46,616 nucleotides of DNA from Chitinophagaceae bacterium. Its GTDB lineage: Bacteria; Bacteroidota; Bacteroidia; Chitinophagales; Chitinophagaceae. Position numbers and translations under genes: made by a program. How positions within the stretch are numbered: position 1 is the stretch's first letter; every line of letters begins with the position of its first letter. Location: contig CANJQU010000024.1 of the NCBI GenBank assembly GCA_947476485.1, positions 1-46,616 of the forward strand, written 5' to 3'. Below, in pieces: positions 1-9,654 of this stretch. Below the pieces are notes generated by a model. It ran no database searches. It was not told where the DNA came from and worked only from the letters and a program-made list of their open reading frames with translations.

Positions 1-1
1 G

Positions 2-820
2 CATGCTCGTGTAGACCCATCGGTTTATGGCATTACGGTTCTGGCAGATAGCGCTATATTAGCGCAAGGTGCAGCGGTACGGGCAGACACCTTTATTGCC
101 AATCATCCCATGATGGCCAGCACTTATGTTATCAGCGACATAGAGCATCCTCACATTGCTGAGTCACAGACTGCGGACTTCTACCTGCTACTCTTTCTGT
201 GCCTCATACTTGGGCTCATACGGTTTATGGACACCCGCTATTTTATCAACCTCTGGCGTGCATTCTGGAACCCTACACTGAGCAACAGGCAACTGAAAGA
301 GCAGTTGCAGGGCGCAGGCCTGCCTAACCTGCTAATGAACATCTTTTTCACCTTTGCCGGTGGCGCCTACATGTACTATATCGTGAAATTCTTTACACCA
401 CATCATTCGGGTGTTATACCGCCGTCTTTGCTTATCATCATGCTTATCGCCGGTACCGGGCTCATTTACCTCGCTAAGTATGCAGCGGTTCGTTTCAGCG
501 GCTGGGCATTCCGCGTGCAGGGGATTACAGAGCACTACCTTTTCAATGTGTTCCTCATCAACAAGGTGCTTGCAGTGGCCCTTATTCCGTTCATCATTAT
601 CCTTGCTTTTGCCGACCATCAGTGGGCCCAGCAGGTGGTGATCATTTCCTTTGTTAGCGCCGGTATCTTATTGTTAAACAGATACATACGTTCGTGGCAG
701 GTTTTCGGGTCGTTCTTCCAATATAGCAAATTCCATTTTTTTATGTACCTTTGCGCCTCGGAATTATTACCGCTGGCGGTTCTGATGAAGTTATTAGCTA
801 AAGGGCTAATGTTCTATTAA
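2..820 (+). CDS. DUF4271 family membrane protein, 5'-truncated by the window edge
   Basis: The frame is open from base 2 with no stop, so the gene begins outside the window; the first ATG inside (110) is probably internal. The visible 272 residues hold about six hydrophobic segments, beginning around base 170 and ending at the C-terminus, with a basic loop between the first and second. This is the pattern of the DUF4271 integral membrane family of Bacteroidota. The gene lies 55 bp upstream of hemD in the same direction, and I recall this pairing from other Bacteroidota, which suggests a shared transcript. The molecular role of the family is unknown. The family call rests on overall similarity and context, the membrane topology on direct reading. 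Confidence 0.8.
   Translation, partial: HARVDPSVYGITVLADSAILAQGAAVRADTFIANHPMMASTYVISDIEHPHIAESQTADFYLLLFLCLILGLIRFMDTRYFINLWRAFWNPTLSNRQLKEQLQGAGLPNLLMNIFFTFAGGAYMYYIVKFFTPHHSGVIPPSLLIIMLIAGTGLIYLAKYAAVRFSGWAFRVQGITEHYLFNVFLINKVLAVALIPFIIILAFADHQWAQQVVIISFVSAGILLLNRYIRSWQVFGSFFQYSKFHFFMYLCASELLPLAVLMKLLAKGLMFY
746..753 (+). promoter_or_regulatory. possible -7 promoter element inside the DUF4271 gene
   Basis: TACCTTTG matches the Bacteroidota -7 consensus TAnnTTTG and lies about 120 bp upstream of hemD. No TTG is seen at 17-23 bp upstream, so this is a weak call. Confidence 0.2.
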
Positions 821-875
821 TTAGTTGTCAATCTACCTCCGGTATTACGGCAAATATTCCCGATAATCCTTGTAT

Positions 876-1670
876 ATGGCCAAAGTTGTTCGTTCACAAA
901 AGAAGGGTGTAGAAAAAAAGGAACTGAAAGTAGGCAGTATATTAATTACGCAACCCCGTCCCGAAACGGAAAAGTCTCCATATTTTGACCTGGCTAAAAA
1001 ATATAGCCTGCAGCTTGATTTTCATCCATTTATTCGTGTAGAAGGGCTTAGTGGTAAAGATTTCCGCAAGCAACGGGTGGATATCGCCGAGTATACCGCC
1101 ATTATTTTCACCAGCCGTTATGCAGTAGACCACTTCTTCCGGATATGTGAAGAGTTGAAACTGAAAGTGTCGCAGGATATGAAATATTTCTGCATCACCG
1201 AAGCAGTAGCGCTGTACCTCCAGAAGTTTATCCTGTACCGTAAGCGCAAGGTTTTCTTTTCCGCTGACGGTAGTAATACCGGCCTCCTCGAAGTGATCGG
1301 CAAGCATAAGAACGAAAAGTACATATTGCCGGTCTCTGACACGGCTAAGAACGATATAGCACAGTACCTTATCAAGCACAGTATCAAGTATGCAGAGGCA
1401 ACATTGTATCGCATGGTCTCAAACGAGATCGGGCATGTAATGAAGCTTGCATACGATATGATCGTTTTTTTCAGCCCATTCAGCGTACAGACACTTTTTG
1501 AGCATAATCCGGCATTTAAACAAAACGGAACAATGATAGGCGCCTTTGGTCCTACAACCGCTAAGGCTGTGGAAGACAGCGGATTGCGCCTGGACATCAA
1601 GGCCCCCGCCGTTAACGCGCCTTCCATGGTATCCGCATTGGAGTTGTTCCTTTCTTCGATCAGGAAATAA
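876..1670 (+). CDS. hemD: uroporphyrinogen-III synthase
   Basis: Cyclises hydroxymethylbilane to uroporphyrinogen III, the branch point to haem, sirohaem and cobalamin; cytosolic. The 264-residue protein shows the family layout of two alternating Rossmann-like lobes: an N-terminal strand with ITQPRP, a first-lobe FTSRYAVDHFF segment near residue 80, a second-lobe strand VFFSPFSVQTLF near 195, and the late GAFGPTTAKAVEDSGL segment typical of HemD. Sequence identity in this family is low, so these landmarks carry the call. A TTG at 870 is also in frame, but the ATG at 876, giving MAKVVRSQKK, is the natural start. The rest of the haem pathway is not in the window. Confidence 0.88.
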   Translation: MAKVVRSQKKGVEKKELKVGSILITQPRPETEKSPYFDLAKKYSLQLDFHPFIRVEGLSGKDFRKQRVDIAEYTAIIFTSRYAVDHFFRICEELKLKVSQDMKYFCITEAVALYLQKFILYRKRKVFFSADGSNTGLLEVIGKHKNEKYILPVSDTAKNDIAQYLIKHSIKYAEATLYRMVSNEIGHVMKLAYDMIVFFSPFSVQTLFEHNPAFKQNGTMIGAFGPTTAKAVEDSGLRLDIKAPAVNAPSMVSALELFLSSIRK

Positions 1671-1741
1671 ATATTCGCTAACACAAAATCTGTCACAATT
1701 TCATTGGGAAATTTTTGTTTTGAAATAATGAGTGCAACGAA

Positions 1742-2557
1742 ATGAGAAAGTTACTGTTTTGCCTGTTCCTGATTGTCCCTTTTTTTTCTGCAAATGCGGG
1801 AACTATCAGTGTTGGCTATTCATCAACTGATGTGTTGCTCTGGAGATTTTGGGAAATAGACAGTAATCATGTCGCCCATCCAAAAATATTGGTGTACAAT
1901 ATCACCGATAAGCCGCTTACATTTTTGCTTAAGAAAACAAATTCACGAGGCAGCCTGGATCCGCTGGAGCGGTCGGGATTGGCATATCGTTTCCAGGTAT
2001 TTAGTGATACCATCGTTAAAACGATTACCATTGCACCACATGATCATGGCGTATATGACATTGTTGCACTGAAGAGCAGCGGCCTATTTGATGCTGTTCT
2101 GATCAACGGGGTCTACTGTGGAATTATGCCGGAATTAACGGAAGTAACTGTCGAAAAATATGTTTTCAAATATTATTCTCATGAAGGCGTAGCGGGCAGT
2201 ATGAACTGTCTGATCGGCAAGAATAATTTATTCACCAACCGGGGAGAAACAGACAGTACTACACTGATCTTTGACTGCACTTACAAGCCCTATAAGGAAA
2301 AGAGCAGGCTGATCGAAGCCCAGATAAACGATGGGGTGGAGATGGTTTCCCTTTTCTTCGGGAATAGCCGTTATGATCTTTACGATGCCAATAAGAGAAC
2401 TGAATTTACAGTCAATATTGAGAACATTCAATCGTTTACGATCAACATGGAATATAAGATCGGAAAGAACGACCTGGTTCCCGGCATCAATTTCCACAAT
2501 AAGGTGCCGCAAAATGCTTTTAGCATGGGTTGCTGGTTGCCTGTGTTTGTGAAATAA
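1742..2557 (+). CDS. exported protein of unknown function
   Basis: A 271-residue protein with a clear signal peptide: a charged start (MRK), a hydrophobic core of about 13 residues, and a likely cleavage after SANA near residue 19. The mature part is rich in alternating beta-type segments with several aromatic residues and few cysteines. I do not recognise the family and see no catalytic motif. No T9SS C-terminal sorting domain is evident; the tail ends in a WLPVFVK segment. It stands alone between hemD and the DUF255 gene, with 71 bp before and 21 bp after. The following gene carries its own promoter within the end of this one, so the two need not be co-expressed. Confidence 0.7.
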   Translation: MRKLLFCLFLIVPFFSANAGTISVGYSSTDVLLWRFWEIDSNHVAHPKILVYNITDKPLTFLLKKTNSRGSLDPLERSGLAYRFQVFSDTIVKTITIAPHDHGVYDIVALKSSGLFDAVLINGVYCGIMPELTEVTVEKYVFKYYSHEGVAGSMNCLIGKNNLFTNRGETDSTTLIFDCTYKPYKEKSRLIEAQINDGVEMVSLFFGNSRYDLYDANKRTEFTVNIENIQSFTINMEYKIGKNDLVPGINFHNKVPQNAFSMGCWLPVFVK

Positions 2558-2574
2558 TTAAGCGATTACCTTTG
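2546..2574 (+). promoter_or_regulatory. promoter TTTG-N17-TACCTTTG, probably giving a leaderless transcript
   Basis: TTTG at 2546-2549 and TACCTTTG at 2567-2574 are separated by 17 bp and match the Bacteroidota consensus TTG-N17-23-TAnnTTTG exactly. The -7 element ends only 4 bp before the ATG at 2579, so transcription would begin at or next to the start codon. The -33 box overlaps the end of the preceding gene. Confidence 0.55.
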
Positions 2575-2578
2575 CCCC

Positions 2579-4615
2579 ATGGCAAACAGACTGATCAACG
2601 AACAAAGCCCCTATTTACTGCAACACGCCAATAACCCTGTGGACTGGTACCCCTGGGGAGATGAGGCATTCGATAAAGCCGTTGCCGAGCACAAGCCGGT
2701 GCTGGTAAGCATAGGGTATGCTGCCTGTCACTGGTGTCATGTGATGGAGCACGAGAGCTTTGAGAATGAAGCGGTGGCCGCGTACATGAACGAAAACTTT
2801 GTCTGCATAAAAGTAGACCGGGAAGAACATCCCGATGTGGACCACATGTACATGGATGCTGTGCAGACCATAGGAGGCAGTGGCGGATGGCCGCTGAACG
2901 TATTTGTAACCCCGCAGCGGGCTCCGTTTTATGGCGGCACCTATTACCCGCCTAGGGCAGCTTTCAACCGGCCATCGTGGATGCAGGTGCTGCAGCGCAT
3001 GGAAGAGATATGGACAGAACAGCCCGATGAAGTAGCGCAGCAGGCAAAACAAATGATACAACATCTGCGGCAGGCATCGTTAAGAACCGCTCACGTAAAA
3101 AACGGAACCCCGCCCGCCGATAAAGACACGTGTAGAAAAATTGCCGACAACCTGCTGAAACAGGCGGATAAGGAACATGGCGGCTTTGGCAACGCACCCA
3201 AATTTCCGGGCACCATGGCCATCAGCTTCTTACTCGAGCATTATCACTTCACTGGTTACAAACCTGCACTGGATCATGCCTTGCGCAGTCTTGACGCTAT
3301 GCTTGAGGGCGGTATTTATGACCAGCTTGGCGGCGGCTTTGCACGCTATGCTACAGACAGGAACTGGCTGATACCACACTTCGAAAAAATGCTGTACGAT
3401 AATGCCCTGCTTATAGGCTGCTTGTGCGATGCCTATCGCATTACAAAAGAAGTCCGCTACAAAACTGTTGCGGAGGAAACAATAGCATTCATTGAGCGGG
3501 AGCTAAAAGATACAAACGGTGGATACTATTGTGCTTTAGATGCAGACAGCGAGGGCGTGGAAGGCAAATTCTACACATGGACATGGGAGGAATGGATGGC
3601 AGTTTTGGGATTGAACGAGCCGGTGGTCGCTGCGTATTTTGGCGTGAGCGAACACGGTAACTGGGAAGAGACCAATATCCTGCATGTATCAAAAAGCATG
3701 AACGGGGTAGCGGGAACATTTGGGTTGACAAATGACGAAGTAAAACTGCGTATCGATGCGGTGAAACATAAGCTGCTTGCGGTTCGCAGCGGCAGGGTGC
3801 GGCCTTCAACCGATGATAAATGTCTGCTCTCATGGAATGCCTTATACAACACGGCATTATGCAAAGCTGGTGTAGCCTTCGGGAATGATGAATATCTCAT
3901 GCTTGCCGCAACGCATATGCAATGGATGCTGGCGGCTTTTTACGCCGATGGGAAATTACGGCACACCTGGAAAAAGGGTATTGCGAAAATACCGGCAAAG
4001 CTGGATGATTATGCATACCTGGCGCAGGCCTTGCTGCAGCTCGCATCAGCCACGGGAGCTAATGAAATGGTGCTGACAGCCAGTGAGTTGCTTACAACGG
4101 TAATGCGGGAGTTCGGCGCTGCTAATGAAGAAGGAGCTGGCTTTTTTTACTTTACCCCGGAAAATCAGAAAGACATACCTGTGCGTAAAATAGATCTTTA
4201 TGACGGGGCCACACCATCTGCCAATGCGGTAATGGCGCATAATCTGTGGCTATGTGGCATGTGCATGGAAGCCGGTGAGTGGATAGAAAAAGCAGGACTC
4301 ATGTGGCAGCATATGACCGATACGACCGTGCGCTACAGCTATTCGTTTGGCTATTGGGCGATCATGCTGCAAAGACAGGTAATGGGCCTCAAAACATTGA
4401 TATGTGCAGGCGGGGATGCCGATAAGGAACGAAGAGAATTATTTGAAAACTACTTACCGCACGTTTATACGCTCACTTCGAAAAAAGAAATATTTGAATT
4501 GCCAATACTCGAAAAAAAAATTTTTGCTGGTAAAATGTATATATTTGTTTGCACGGAACAGGCATGCCTATCGCCTGTAAGCAGCGTTACGGAGGCACTT
4601 CGCCTGGTGGAATGA
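2579..4615 (+). CDS. thioredoxin-fold DUF255 protein (YyaL / SPATA20 family)
   Basis: A 678-residue cytosolic protein of normal length for this family. The N-terminal 160 residues form the DUF255 thioredoxin-like domain, opening with the hallmark run [15 protein letters not shown] and NPVDWYPWG, and carrying C50-H-W-C53-H54 in the CXXC position. The remainder is an (alpha/alpha)6-barrel-like region, with signatures such as [26 protein letters not shown] and [16 protein letters not shown]. Members are often annotated as thioredoxin-domain proteins; a sugar-epimerase-like fold has been noted for the C-terminal part, but the substrate is not established. The ATG at 2579 is supported by the family N-terminus and by the promoter abutting it. 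No frameshift or truncation is seen. Confidence 0.93.
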   Translation: MANRLINEQSPYLLQHANNPVDWYPWGDEAFDKAVAEHKPVLVSIGYAACHWCHVMEHESFENEAVAAYMNENFVCIKVDREEHPDVDHMYMDAVQTIGGSGGWPLNVFVTPQRAPFYGGTYYPPRAAFNRPSWMQVLQRMEEIWTEQPDEVAQQAKQMIQHLRQASLRTAHVKNGTPPADKDTCRKIADNLLKQADKEHGGFGNAPKFPGTMAISFLLEHYHFTGYKPALDHALRSLDAMLEGGIYDQLGGGFARYATDRNWLIPHFEKMLYDNALLIGCLCDAYRITKEVRYKTVAEETIAFIERELKDTNGGYYCALDADSEGVEGKFYTWTWEEWMAVLGLNEPVVAAYFGVSEHGNWEETNILHVSKSMNGVAGTFGLTNDEVKLRIDAVKHKLLAVRSGRVRPSTDDKCLLSWNALYNTALCKAGVAFGNDEYLMLAATHMQWMLAAFYADGKLRHTWKKGIAKIPAKLDDYAYLAQALLQLASATGANEMVLTASELLTTVMREFGAANEEGAGFFYFTPENQKDIPVRKIDLYDGATPSANAVMAHNLWLCGMCMEAGEWIEKAGLMWQHMTDTTVRYSYSFGYWAIMLQRQVMGLKTLICAGGDADKERRELFENYLPHVYTLTSKKEIFELPILEKKIFAGKMYIFVCTEQACLSPVSSVTEALRLVE

Positions 4616-4799
4616 TACAGAGACCACTAAAAAAATTGAACTATTTGTTATACTTTTGGCCCGGCTTTCTGGTAACAATTTTTTACCGAAGCTTGTATTT
4701 TTGGAAAAAACTTTGAATATTGTGCGTCCGTTCAGTATTGTGAAGAAGAAAAGCATGAAAATATTTACTTGCAAAATTGCAAAAACAATAGACAGTAGT

Positions 4800-6074
4800 A
4801 TGAAAAAAACTTCCCTGAAGGTCGCAGCTTTAGCATTGCTGGCACTTGCTTCAAGTTGTGGACAAGCGGGCTCCAACGGCCAGTTAGTAGGTGATCAATC
4901 GAGAATGAATTATAGAGCGCCGTTCCCGATCGGTATGGTGTATGTCCCGTCAGGTTCTTATAAAATGGGAGCCAGTGATGAGGATATACGCGGCAGAAAT
5001 GATGCGACGATACATACCGTTCAGCTCCTGGGTTTTTATATGGATGCTACCGAGCTCTCTAACCAGGAATACCGCCAGTTTACCAACTATGTGAGAGATT
5101 CAATAGCCAATACGATCCTTGGTAATTTCAAAGACAATCCCGATGGTACGCAACGTCTCGACATGAAGCGCATTAACTGGAGAGACCCTGAGCTTCAGGA
5201 TCAGTTGGCAGCCATGTATGTTCCGGCTGAGCAGTCAGGCTGGGGCACCAAGGAAATTGATGCAAGCAAGCTGAAGTATCATTACACTACGTTTGATTAT
5301 GTAGGTTCTGTGCAACATCCAAATGAGCCAAGGTCCAAATTCGTGGTTTCGCATGATGATGGTGCTTACCCGGATACCACAGTTTGGGTTCGTCAGTTCA
5401 ACTACGCTTTCAACGAGCCTATTGCACTTCAATACTTTTGGTTCCAGGGCTTTAATAAATATCCTGTTGTAGGTGTTAACTGGAACCAGGCTAACGCATT
5501 CTGTAACTGGCGTACTAACATGTGGCGTTCAGAGCGTCAGCGTCAGCGCCTTTATACCGAAAGCAGGTTCCGCCTGCCCACAGAAGAAGAGTGGGAATGG
5601 GCTGCACGTGGTGGTCGTAACGAATCTCCTTATCCATGGGGCGGTCCTTACATCATAAACAAAAAAGGCTGTTACCTGGCTAACTTTAAACCTCAGCGCG
5701 GTAACTACGCAGCAGACGGCGGTCTTTATACAGTTCCGGTTGATTGGTATGCTGCAAATGACTACGGCTTGAAGAATATGTCAGGTAACGTATCTGAGTG
5801 GACTGAATCAGCTTACTTCGGTGGTACTTACAACCAGATGGCTGACATCAACCCGAGCGTAACCTACAATGCACAGGAGTCCGAGAAGAAAGACAGACCT
5901 TACATGTCTCGCAAAGTGGTGCGTGGTGGCAGCTGGCGCGACGTAGCATACTTCCTGCAGGTGAGCACACGTGATTATGAATTCCAGGATACCAGCAAGG
6001 CATACATTGGTTTCCGTTGTGTATACACAGAAACAGTGCCTGCACTGAGCAACAGGCGTCCGGTTAGAAAATAA
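4800..6074 (+). CDS. gldK: T9SS outer-membrane lipoprotein GldK/PorK
   Basis: With GldN this lipoprotein forms the periplasmic ring of the type IX secretion system, attached to the outer membrane. I place the start at the ATG at 4800, not the in-frame 4656, because it gives a standard lipoprotein signal peptide ending in the lipobox LASSC, with Cys20 as the modified residue. The 424-residue protein is almost entirely a formylglycine-generating-enzyme-like (SUMF1) fold: MVYVPSGSYKMGASDEDIRGR near the start, FRLPTEEEWEWAARGG in the middle, GNVSEWTES, then VVRGGSWRD and YIGFRCV at the end. It is first in a four-gene block, gldK-L-M-N, with gaps of 28-57 bp, consistent with one operon closed by the terminator at 9585. 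Confidence 0.96.
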   Translation: MKKTSLKVAALALLALASSCGQAGSNGQLVGDQSRMNYRAPFPIGMVYVPSGSYKMGASDEDIRGRNDATIHTVQLLGFYMDATELSNQEYRQFTNYVRDSIANTILGNFKDNPDGTQRLDMKRINWRDPELQDQLAAMYVPAEQSGWGTKEIDASKLKYHYTTFDYVGSVQHPNEPRSKFVVSHDDGAYPDTTVWVRQFNYAFNEPIALQYFWFQGFNKYPVVGVNWNQANAFCNWRTNMWRSERQRQRLYTESRFRLPTEEEWEWAARGGRNESPYPWGGPYIINKKGCYLANFKPQRGNYAADGGLYTVPVDWYAANDYGLKNMSGNVSEWTESAYFGGTYNQMADINPSVTYNAQESEKKDRPYMSRKVVRGGSWRDVAYFLQVSTRDYEFQDTSKAYIGFRCVYTETVPALSNRRPVRK

Positions 6075-6118
6075 AGAACATTCCAAACTTTTTATAAACA
6101 AAGAAAAAATCAGCAACA

Positions 6119-6934
6119 ATGAATTCGATAGCACTCTTTTTTGAGAAGAAACAAGGTAAGTACATCAAGAACCTGATCATCGGCCTTGGGGCATCGGTGG
6201 TACTGTTGGGCGCACTTTTTAAGATACAGCACTATCCCGGTGCAAGTATCATGCTTAACTGCGGTATGTTTACCGAGGTGTTCATCTTCGCCTTACTTGG
6301 TGTTCTTCCTCCTCATGCTGATTATTACTGGGAGCGTTTTTACCCGGATATCACTATCAATCCGCATGTAGAAGCATATGAAAAAGGCCTGAAAGAGCCG
6401 CATAAAGCCGGTGACGCTCCGTCAAAATCATTAGATAAAATGATGGAAGAAGCCCAGATCAACCCGGCTAACCTCCGCCGCCTGAGCGATAATTTCCAGA
6501 AATTCGGACAAACTGTAGAGCAGATGAAAGACATCACCGATGTTACTGCTGCTACCGGTGTTTACTCACAGAGTGCACGCGAAGCTGCTGATGCTTTGGG
6601 CCAGATGAAAAACACGTTCCAGGGTGCAACTAAAACAATGGCATCATTTAATGCTGCTGCTGAAGACACTACCAAGTTCCATGAGCAGGTAACTGTTTTA
6701 TCAAAGAACCTCGGTTCTTTGAACCAGATATATGAAGTGGAACTTGCTGATGCCAACAACCATCTGAAAGCAATGAACAAGTTCTACAGCAACCTGGTTA
6801 ACGCTTCTGAAGCAATGGCTGCCAGCGCAACCGATGCAACTGCTGCGAAAACACAAATAGGCCTGCTTGCTAAGAACCTGACTACATTGAACCAGATATA
6901 TGGCAATATGCTGTCTGCGATGCAGGGTCGTTAA
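6119..6934 (+). CDS. gldL: T9SS / gliding inner-membrane motor subunit GldL/PorL
   Basis: GldL forms, with GldM, the inner-membrane proton-driven motor of T9SS and gliding. The N-terminal 70 residues contain two transmembrane helices, about 18-36 and 44-65, with the family hallmark KIQHYPGA between them. Glu53 lies in the second helix (MFTEVFIFALLG) at the place of the conserved protonatable glutamate of GldL. The PPHADYYWERFYPDI segment follows. The cytoplasmic tail, from about residue 100, is helical and Ala/Gln/Asn-rich, suited to coiled coil, with the segment LNQIYEVELADANNHLKAMN partly repeated as LNQIYGNMLSAM at the end. Total length, 271 residues, is slightly longer than classic GldL because of this tail. 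Confidence 0.97.
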   Translation: MNSIALFFEKKQGKYIKNLIIGLGASVVLLGALFKIQHYPGASIMLNCGMFTEVFIFALLGVLPPHADYYWERFYPDITINPHVEAYEKGLKEPHKAGDAPSKSLDKMMEEAQINPANLRRLSDNFQKFGQTVEQMKDITDVTAATGVYSQSAREAADALGQMKNTFQGATKTMASFNAAAEDTTKFHEQVTVLSKNLGSLNQIYEVELADANNHLKAMNKFYSNLVNASEAMAASATDATAAKTQIGLLAKNLTTLNQIYGNMLSAMQGR

Positions 6935-6991
6935 TTCAAGCAGCATAAAGTGAGTAAACAATTTTAGTCTAACTATAGTAAATATTAAAGA

Positions 6992-8584
6992 ATGTCTATA
7001 CCTAAAGAGCCGCGGCAGATAATGATCAACCTGATGTACCTGGTGTTGACAGCCCTGCTGGCCCTAAACGTATCTAATGAGATCCTCAACGCCTTCCGGA
7101 CGTTGAGCTCAAGTATTGATAAATCCAATGCTGCGATTGACCAGAAGAACAGGGACATTTACAATGATATCATTGCCAATGAAGCCGCGCCGGGCCAGAA
7201 GGATAAAGTGCATCCTTTCAGGGTTAAGGCGGATGAAGTTGTTAAACGCTCTGATGAACTTGTCGCTTACCTGAACACTTGGAAAAGGAAAATTGTGATG
7301 GAAGCAGGCGGATATGTACCGGTTAAGGATATGCATGATCCGGAAGACACTACTTTCCCCGACAAGATGGATAACATCGATGCAACTACATCGCTGTTGG
7401 TAGAGAAGAAAGGCGGAGACGAAATGCAGAAGAAAATAAGCGAACTGCGTGACTTCCTCCTGGCATCGGTAACAGAGAAAGACAGGGCGGCTATCAGTCC
7501 GCTGATGCCTTTGAAGATACAGCCAGCGAAGAAGAACGAACACAACCCAACCGGCGACTGGAGCATTGGTAACTTTGAGCACATGCCGGCTATTGCAGCT
7601 TTGGCGCTCTTTTCCAAATACCAGAATGACGTGCGTGCAAGTGAGGCTCTTGTGATCAATAAGCTGTTCGAGGAAGCTCACGGAAAGGATATCAAATTCG
7701 ATACTATTGCTGCTGTGGCAGTGCCAAAGAACAGTTATGTGCTGGAAGGTGACAAAGTTGAAGCTTCAATTCTGTTGGCAGCCTTCAACAAACAGCAGAA
7801 ACCTGAGATCAAGGGTATGAGTGGCGGAGGCAGCACAAAGCCTGCTGTAAATGGGGTTATTCCATGGGAAACAATAGCTCATGGTACCGGAATGCAAACA
7901 GTACAGGGAACAATTCAACTTAACACGGCTGAGCAAGGTATTCAGAGCAGGCCGTTCAAATTTGAATACATGGTGGGTACTACCGGCGCTTCCATGCAGC
8001 TTGACAAGATGAACGTATTTTACATTGGTGTTGAAAATCCTGTTACGGTAGCTGCTGCCGGCTATTCTGTGGAAGACGTTTCCCTGGATATACCGGGCGC
8101 GACAGTTACGGGTCAAAAAGGGCACTACAGCATCACGGTTGACAAAATTGGTAATGTTGAGGTAGGTATCCTGGCCAAGACCCAGGATGGAACAAGGAAA
8201 AAAGTGGGTGGTATGAGTGTACGCGTAAAGCGTATTCCTAACCCGATCACAAAGATCGGTGGTGTGCCGGGTGGCGGCATGAGCGCAGCTCTTTTCAGGG
8301 CGCAGATAGCACCGCAGGCGGCTCTTGATAACTTTGACTTTGATACAAAGTTTGTAATAACTGCCTTTACTTATTCTGTACTCCACAAGGGAGAGATCAT
8401 CGGGCCTTATGAGGTTAAAAATCCTGCTGGTTGCCGCCTTACAGGCGTGGGTGCAAATACTAACATTGAGAAAAGTATGTTACAACTGAAACCTAATGAC
8501 AGGGTATTTATTGATGCGATAAAGGCTGTAGGACCAGATAAGCAGGTAAGAAACTTACCGCCGATAAGTTTTAGTTTAAATTAA
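6992..8584 (+). CDS. gldM: T9SS / gliding motor shaft protein GldM/PorM
   Basis: GldM spans the inner membrane once and projects into the periplasm, where it carries motor torque to the GldK/GldN ring. The 530-residue protein opens with the invariant-looking segment KEPRQIMINLMYLVLTALLA (residues 5-24), its single transmembrane helix; the following NVSNEILNAF is typical of the family. The periplasmic part shows the helical D1 region (about 30-220) and the beta-rich D2-D4 domains, including a YVLEGDKVEASILLAAF strand region and PNPITKIGGVPGG before the last domain. The first residues MSIPKEPRQ fit the family start. Gap to gldL is 57 bp and to gldN 29 bp. Confidence 0.97.
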   Translation: MSIPKEPRQIMINLMYLVLTALLALNVSNEILNAFRTLSSSIDKSNAAIDQKNRDIYNDIIANEAAPGQKDKVHPFRVKADEVVKRSDELVAYLNTWKRKIVMEAGGYVPVKDMHDPEDTTFPDKMDNIDATTSLLVEKKGGDEMQKKISELRDFLLASVTEKDRAAISPLMPLKIQPAKKNEHNPTGDWSIGNFEHMPAIAALALFSKYQNDVRASEALVINKLFEEAHGKDIKFDTIAAVAVPKNSYVLEGDKVEASILLAAFNKQQKPEIKGMSGGGSTKPAVNGVIPWETIAHGTGMQTVQGTIQLNTAEQGIQSRPFKFEYMVGTTGASMQLDKMNVFYIGVENPVTVAAAGYSVEDVSLDIPGATVTGQKGHYSITVDKIGNVEVGILAKTQDGTRKKVGGMSVRVKRIPNPITKIGGVPGGGMSAALFRAQIAPQAALDNFDFDTKFVITAFTYSVLHKGEIIGPYEVKNPAGCRLTGVGANTNIEKSMLQLKPNDRVFIDAIKAVGPDKQVRNLPPISFSLN

Positions 8585-8613
8585 TTAATTTAGTACAAAA
8601 AAAACCAAAGGAT

Positions 8614-9525
8614 ATGACCATCCTGAATTCATACAGATTAACCGCTGCGACAGTTATGTTGCTTATTACAGGAACTGCCTTCGCCCAGGGCGGGTCGGCT
8701 GCTGATCCATCCGTACCGGGCAGCCAGAAGGGAGTAAACACCAGTTGGGCACCTTCGAAAACGAATGATGGGGCTTATGACAGGATATCATCGCATGCAA
8801 GTGTGCCGATAGCCTGGCAACCGATCCGTGAGACGGACATCCTTTGGAAGAAGCGTGTGTGGCGCGAGATCGATGTTCGCGAAAAGCAGAACGTGGCTTT
8901 CCGTTATGCCGGTGATGAAAGTTCTGGTGGTGGTATGTTCATAGAAATACTGATCGACGGGCTGAAGACTGGTAGAATAAAGGGCTACAAGCAGTTTGAT
9001 GACCGTTTCACCCAGGTAATGAGCAAGGAAGATATCATGGAGTCGGTGCAGGGCCATACTGATACCCAGGTGATCCTTGACCCGATCGAGAATAAGGAAA
9101 TACAGAAGATCATTCAAAGGGATTTTGACCCTACTGCAATCAGAAAGTTCAGGATCAAGGAAGACTGGATATTTGATCGTAACCAGGGACAAATGGTAGT
9201 AAGGATCGTAGGTATTGCACCGATCATCGACGTGGTTGGTGAAGATGGAGTTTACCGTGGATCTAAAGCGATGTTCTGGTTGTACTATCCGGATATCCGC
9301 CAGTTGCTTGCACAGTATGAGGTTTATAATGCACAGAATGATATTGCCCGCTACACATGGGATGAGTTCTTTGAGAGCCGCCAGTTTGCCAGCAAGATCA
9401 CTAAGGTCAGCAATCCGTTTGGATCTGAGTTCAAGGAGAGCCTCAACCCGATGGAGTCTTTGTATGAGAGCAATCGCGCTGCCGAAGAGATATTTAACAA
9501 GGAAGTGGACATGTGGGTTTACTAA
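8614..9525 (+). CDS. gldN: T9SS periplasmic ring protein GldN/PorN
   Basis: GldN associates with the GldK lipoprotein to build the T9SS periplasmic ring, which contacts the GldM shaft. The 303-residue protein starts with a signal peptide, a hydrophobic run to about residue 24 ending in TAFAQ. Family landmarks follow: DILWKKRVWREIDVREKQN, FIEILIDGLKTGRIKGY, IKEDWIFDRNQGQMVVRIVGIAP, FWLYYPDIRQLLAQYEVYN and WDEFFESRQFASKI. It is the last gene of the gldK-N operon; an octamer repeat and then a strong terminator follow the stop codon. The porP gene that precedes porK in Porphyromonas is not present here; upstream of gldK is the DUF255 gene. Confidence 0.97.
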   Translation: MTILNSYRLTAATVMLLITGTAFAQGGSAADPSVPGSQKGVNTSWAPSKTNDGAYDRISSHASVPIAWQPIRETDILWKKRVWREIDVREKQNVAFRYAGDESSGGGMFIEILIDGLKTGRIKGYKQFDDRFTQVMSKEDIMESVQGHTDTQVILDPIENKEIQKIIQRDFDPTAIRKFRIKEDWIFDRNQGQMVVRIVGIAPIIDVVGEDGVYRGSKAMFWLYYPDIRQLLAQYEVYNAQNDIARYTWDEFFESRQFASKITKVSNPFGSEFKESLNPMESLYESNRAAEEIFNKEVDMWVY

Positions 9526-9554
9526 GTTGATAAGTTAATAGGTTAATAGGTTGG
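9524..9554 (+). repeat. tandem octamer array RRGTTRAT
   Basis: Starting at the gldN stop codon, about four units follow one another: AAGTTGAT, AAGTTAAT, AGGTTAAT and AGGTTGG. Related arrays occur at 44808-44834 (opposite orientation) and 46307-46330. Confidence 0.6.
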
Positions 9555-9584
9555 TTGATCCCAATTTGTTGCAATACGTATTAC

Positions 9585-9611
9585 AGCCCCGAGATTTCGG
9601 GGCTTTTTTTT
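9585..9611 (+). terminator. Rho-independent terminator of the gldKLMN operon
   Basis: AGCCCCGA (9585-9592) pairs perfectly with TCGGGGCT (9597-9604) around a GATT loop and is followed by eight T residues. It lies 60 bp after gldN and 44 bp before the ComB-like gene, separating the two. Confidence 0.92.
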
Positions 9612-9654
9612 AAAATAGCAGCTTACTGTTTATCTTGTACCATAATCCCCGCCG

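Noticed and set aside
1118-1696. 192-codon minus-strand frame over hemD
   Set aside because: It lies wholly antisense to a gene with clear family features and has no recognisable motif.
7109-7681. 190-codon minus-strand frame over gldM
   Set aside because: It is antisense to a conserved gene; length arises from codon bias of the sense strand.
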